Of a stretch of 7,415 nucleotides of DNA, positions 6,277-7,415 are shown in pieces. Every line of letters starts with the position of its first letter. Position 1 is the stretch's first letter. The DNA lies in NCBI GenBank assembly GCA_043751715.1, contig JAYUZO010000168.1, positions 1 to 7,415 on the forward strand, in the 5' to 3' direction. Origin of the DNA: JAAFHS01 sp043751715. Its GTDB lineage: Bacteria; Pseudomonadota; Alphaproteobacteria; Rhodobacterales; Rhodobacteraceae. The notes beneath the pieces were generated by a model that saw nothing but the letters and a program-made list of their open reading frames with translations, ran no database searches and was not told the DNA's origin. The position numbers and the translations under genes were made by a program.

Positions 6277-7401
6277 TCACAAAACCCGGTCAACAACCTT
6301 GCGCAACCGCGCCACCGTGCCCGGCACATCTGCCAGCTTGTCCAACCCGAACAGGCCAATGCGGAAGGTCATGAACTCGGCCCCCTCACCCACCTGCAAC
6401 GGCACGCCCGCCGCAATCTGCATGCCTTCGGCCATGAACTTGGCCCCCGATTTCACATCTGGATCGCTGGTATAGCTGACCACCACGCCGGGTGCCTGAA
6501 ACCCTGTCGCCGCCACCGATGGCACCTGCTTTTCCGCCAGCATGCCCCGCACATCACGCCCCAACTGCCATTGCGCCGCCTTGGCCTGCGCAAACCCCAT
6601 GGCTTGCGTTTCCCGCATTGCATCGCGGAAACCCACCAAGGCATCCGTCGGCATCGTGGCATGATAGGCATGCCCGCCGCCCTCATACGCCGCCATGATG
6701 CTGCGCCACTTCTTCAGATCCACGGCAAAGCTGTTTGATGTTGTCGACTCCAGCCGCTCCACCGCCCGCGGTGACATCATCACCAACCCCGCTGAAGGTG
6801 ACGCCGACCAACCCTTTTGCGGCGCCGAAATCACCACATCCACGCCTGTCGCCTGCATATCCACCCAGACACAGCCCGACGCGATGCAATCCAGCACCAA
6901 CAGCGCCCCCACCTCATGCGCCGCCGCAGCCACCTGCGCGATGTAATCATCCGGCAGGATCAGCCCGGCTGATGTCTCCACATGCGGCGCAAAAACCGCC
7001 TCGGGCCGCTTTTCGCGAATGGCCGCCACCACCTCGTCAATCGGCGGCGGCGCAAAGGGCGACCGCACCCCAGCATCCGCCTTGCGCGCCATCACCACCG
7101 TCACATCCTGCGCAAAGCGCCCCGCATCAAAAATCTGGCTCCAGCGATAGGAAAACCAGCCGTTGCGCACCACCAACACCGAGGCCTGCCCGAACTGCCG
7201 CGCCACCGCCTCCATCGCGTAAGACCCGCCGCCGGGGATCAAGGCCACTGCATCCGCCTGATACACCTCACGCAGCATGGATGAGATATCGTTCATAACC
7301 CCTTGGAATTTCTTGGACATGTGGTTCAGGCTGCGGTCGGTGAAAACGACCGAGAATTCATCCAGTCCGCCTTCGTCAACGTGGTCATGCAATGCGGGCA
7401 T
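6277..7401 (-). CDS. Class V PLP-dependent aminotransferase (alanine-glyoxylate/serine-pyruvate fold)
   Basis: A complete 374-residue enzyme of the class V aminotransferase fold, expected to move an amino group between a small amino acid and a 2-oxo acid in the cytoplasm. Landmarks run in order: PGGGSYAMEAVARQF (56-70) for the PLP phosphate loop; RNGWFSYRWSQIFD (79-92); APHVETSAG (138-146); the cofactor-ring acid D171 in VLDCIASG; the Schiff-base lysine K196 in ISAPQKGW; and R347 in TFRIGLFG as the likely substrate carboxylate clamp. The N-terminus (DEFSVVFTDRSLNHMS, about 14-29) differs from the FxPGPT start of typical serine-glyoxylate or BhcA-type enzymes, marking a separate branch whose substrate I do not know. 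The start at 7401 is backed by AGGAG nine bases upstream. It is convergent with the hydroxylase gene and shows no visible metabolic link to it. Confidence 0.9.
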   Translation of the reverse strand: MPALHDHVDEGGLDEFSVVFTDRSLNHMSKKFQGVMNDISSMLREVYQADAVALIPGGGSYAMEAVARQFGQASVLVVRNGWFSYRWSQIFDAGRFAQDVTVVMARKADAGVRSPFAPPPIDEVVAAIREKRPEAVFAPHVETSAGLILPDDYIAQVAAAAHEVGALLVLDCIASGCVWVDMQATGVDVVISAPQKGWSASPSAGLVMMSPRAVERLESTTSNSFAVDLKKWRSIMAAYEGGGHAYHATMPTDALVGFRDAMRETQAMGFAQAKAAQWQLGRDVRGMLAEKQVPSVAATGFQAPGVVVSYTSDPDVKSGAKFMAEGMQIAAGVPLQVGEGAEFMTFRIGLFGLDKLADVPGTVARLRKVVDRVL

Positions 7402-7410
7402 CGCGGCTTT

Positions 7411-7415
7411 CTCCT
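7411..7415 (-). promoter_or_regulatory. Ribosome binding site of the aminotransferase gene
   Basis: On the minus strand AGGAG occupies the last five bases of the window, followed by nine bases and then the ATG at 7401. It is the strongest Shine-Dalgarno match in the window and fixes this start. The promoter lies outside. Confidence 0.8.

Noticed and set aside
6735..7298. 187-codon proline-rich plus-strand frame across the aminotransferase gene
   Set aside because: The proline, alanine and serine excess comes from reading the opposite strand of GC-rich code; the minus-strand enzyme has all its catalytic motifs.
1..7415. Search for CRISPR arrays, tRNA genes, insertion sequences, phage or defence genes
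   Set aside because: No spaced repeats, cloverleaf-like segments, terminal inverted repeats with transposase, or nuclease/toxin-like proteins were seen by eye; the window reads as stable core chromosome.

Overview
This GC-rich window looks like ordinary chromosome of an alphaproteobacterium, most probably a member of the Rhodobacteraceae (Roseobacter/Rhodobacter relatives). The evidence is the protein character (YqeY, CarA, a GntR/FCD regulator, a UbiH-type hydroxylase and a class V aminotransferase, all reading like Rhodobacterales homologues), the weak Shine-Dalgarno sites, and a CtrA-type TTAA-N7-TTAA element. I see no tRNA, rRNA, transposase, integrase, phage gene, CRISPR array or toxin-antitoxin pair. 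Species assignment is inference from memory of protein families; no search was run.

Left part (1-1632): the N-terminal 94 codons of a GatB/YqeY-domain protein run leftward off the window. They are divergent from a complete carA, the glutaminase subunit of carbamoyl-phosphate synthetase. The 183-base gap between them carries candidate promoters for both directions. carB is not in the window.

Centre-left (1633-3502): after carA come three TTAA boxes at exact 11-base steps (TTAA-N7-TTAA-N7-TTAACC), with a good -10 hexamer (TATCAT) 15 bases downstream. This sits just in front of a 597-residue membrane glycosyltransferase (GT2 family, BcsA/NfrB-like) with an N-terminal GspE-N-like domain. A CtrA-controlled polysaccharide synthase or glycan transferase is the most interesting reading of the window.

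Centre (3503-4987): a 120-base convergent gap with a weak hairpin is followed by a leftward GntR/FadR-type regulator. That regulator is divergent from a HAD-family hydrolase of the pyrimidine 5'-nucleotidase type.

Right part (4988-7415): the HAD gene is followed at short distance by a UbiH/UbiF/COQ6-family FAD hydroxylase, probably in one transcript. It converges on a complete leftward class V PLP-dependent aminotransferase whose AGGAG ribosome site is the last sequence in the window.

The genes do not form one obvious pathway. They look like short housekeeping transcription units (pyrimidine/arginine precursor synthesis, nucleotide clean-up, ubiquinone synthesis, amino acid metabolism) with one envelope or exopolysaccharide gene under likely cell-cycle-type control. 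I found no convincing novel multi-gene system.
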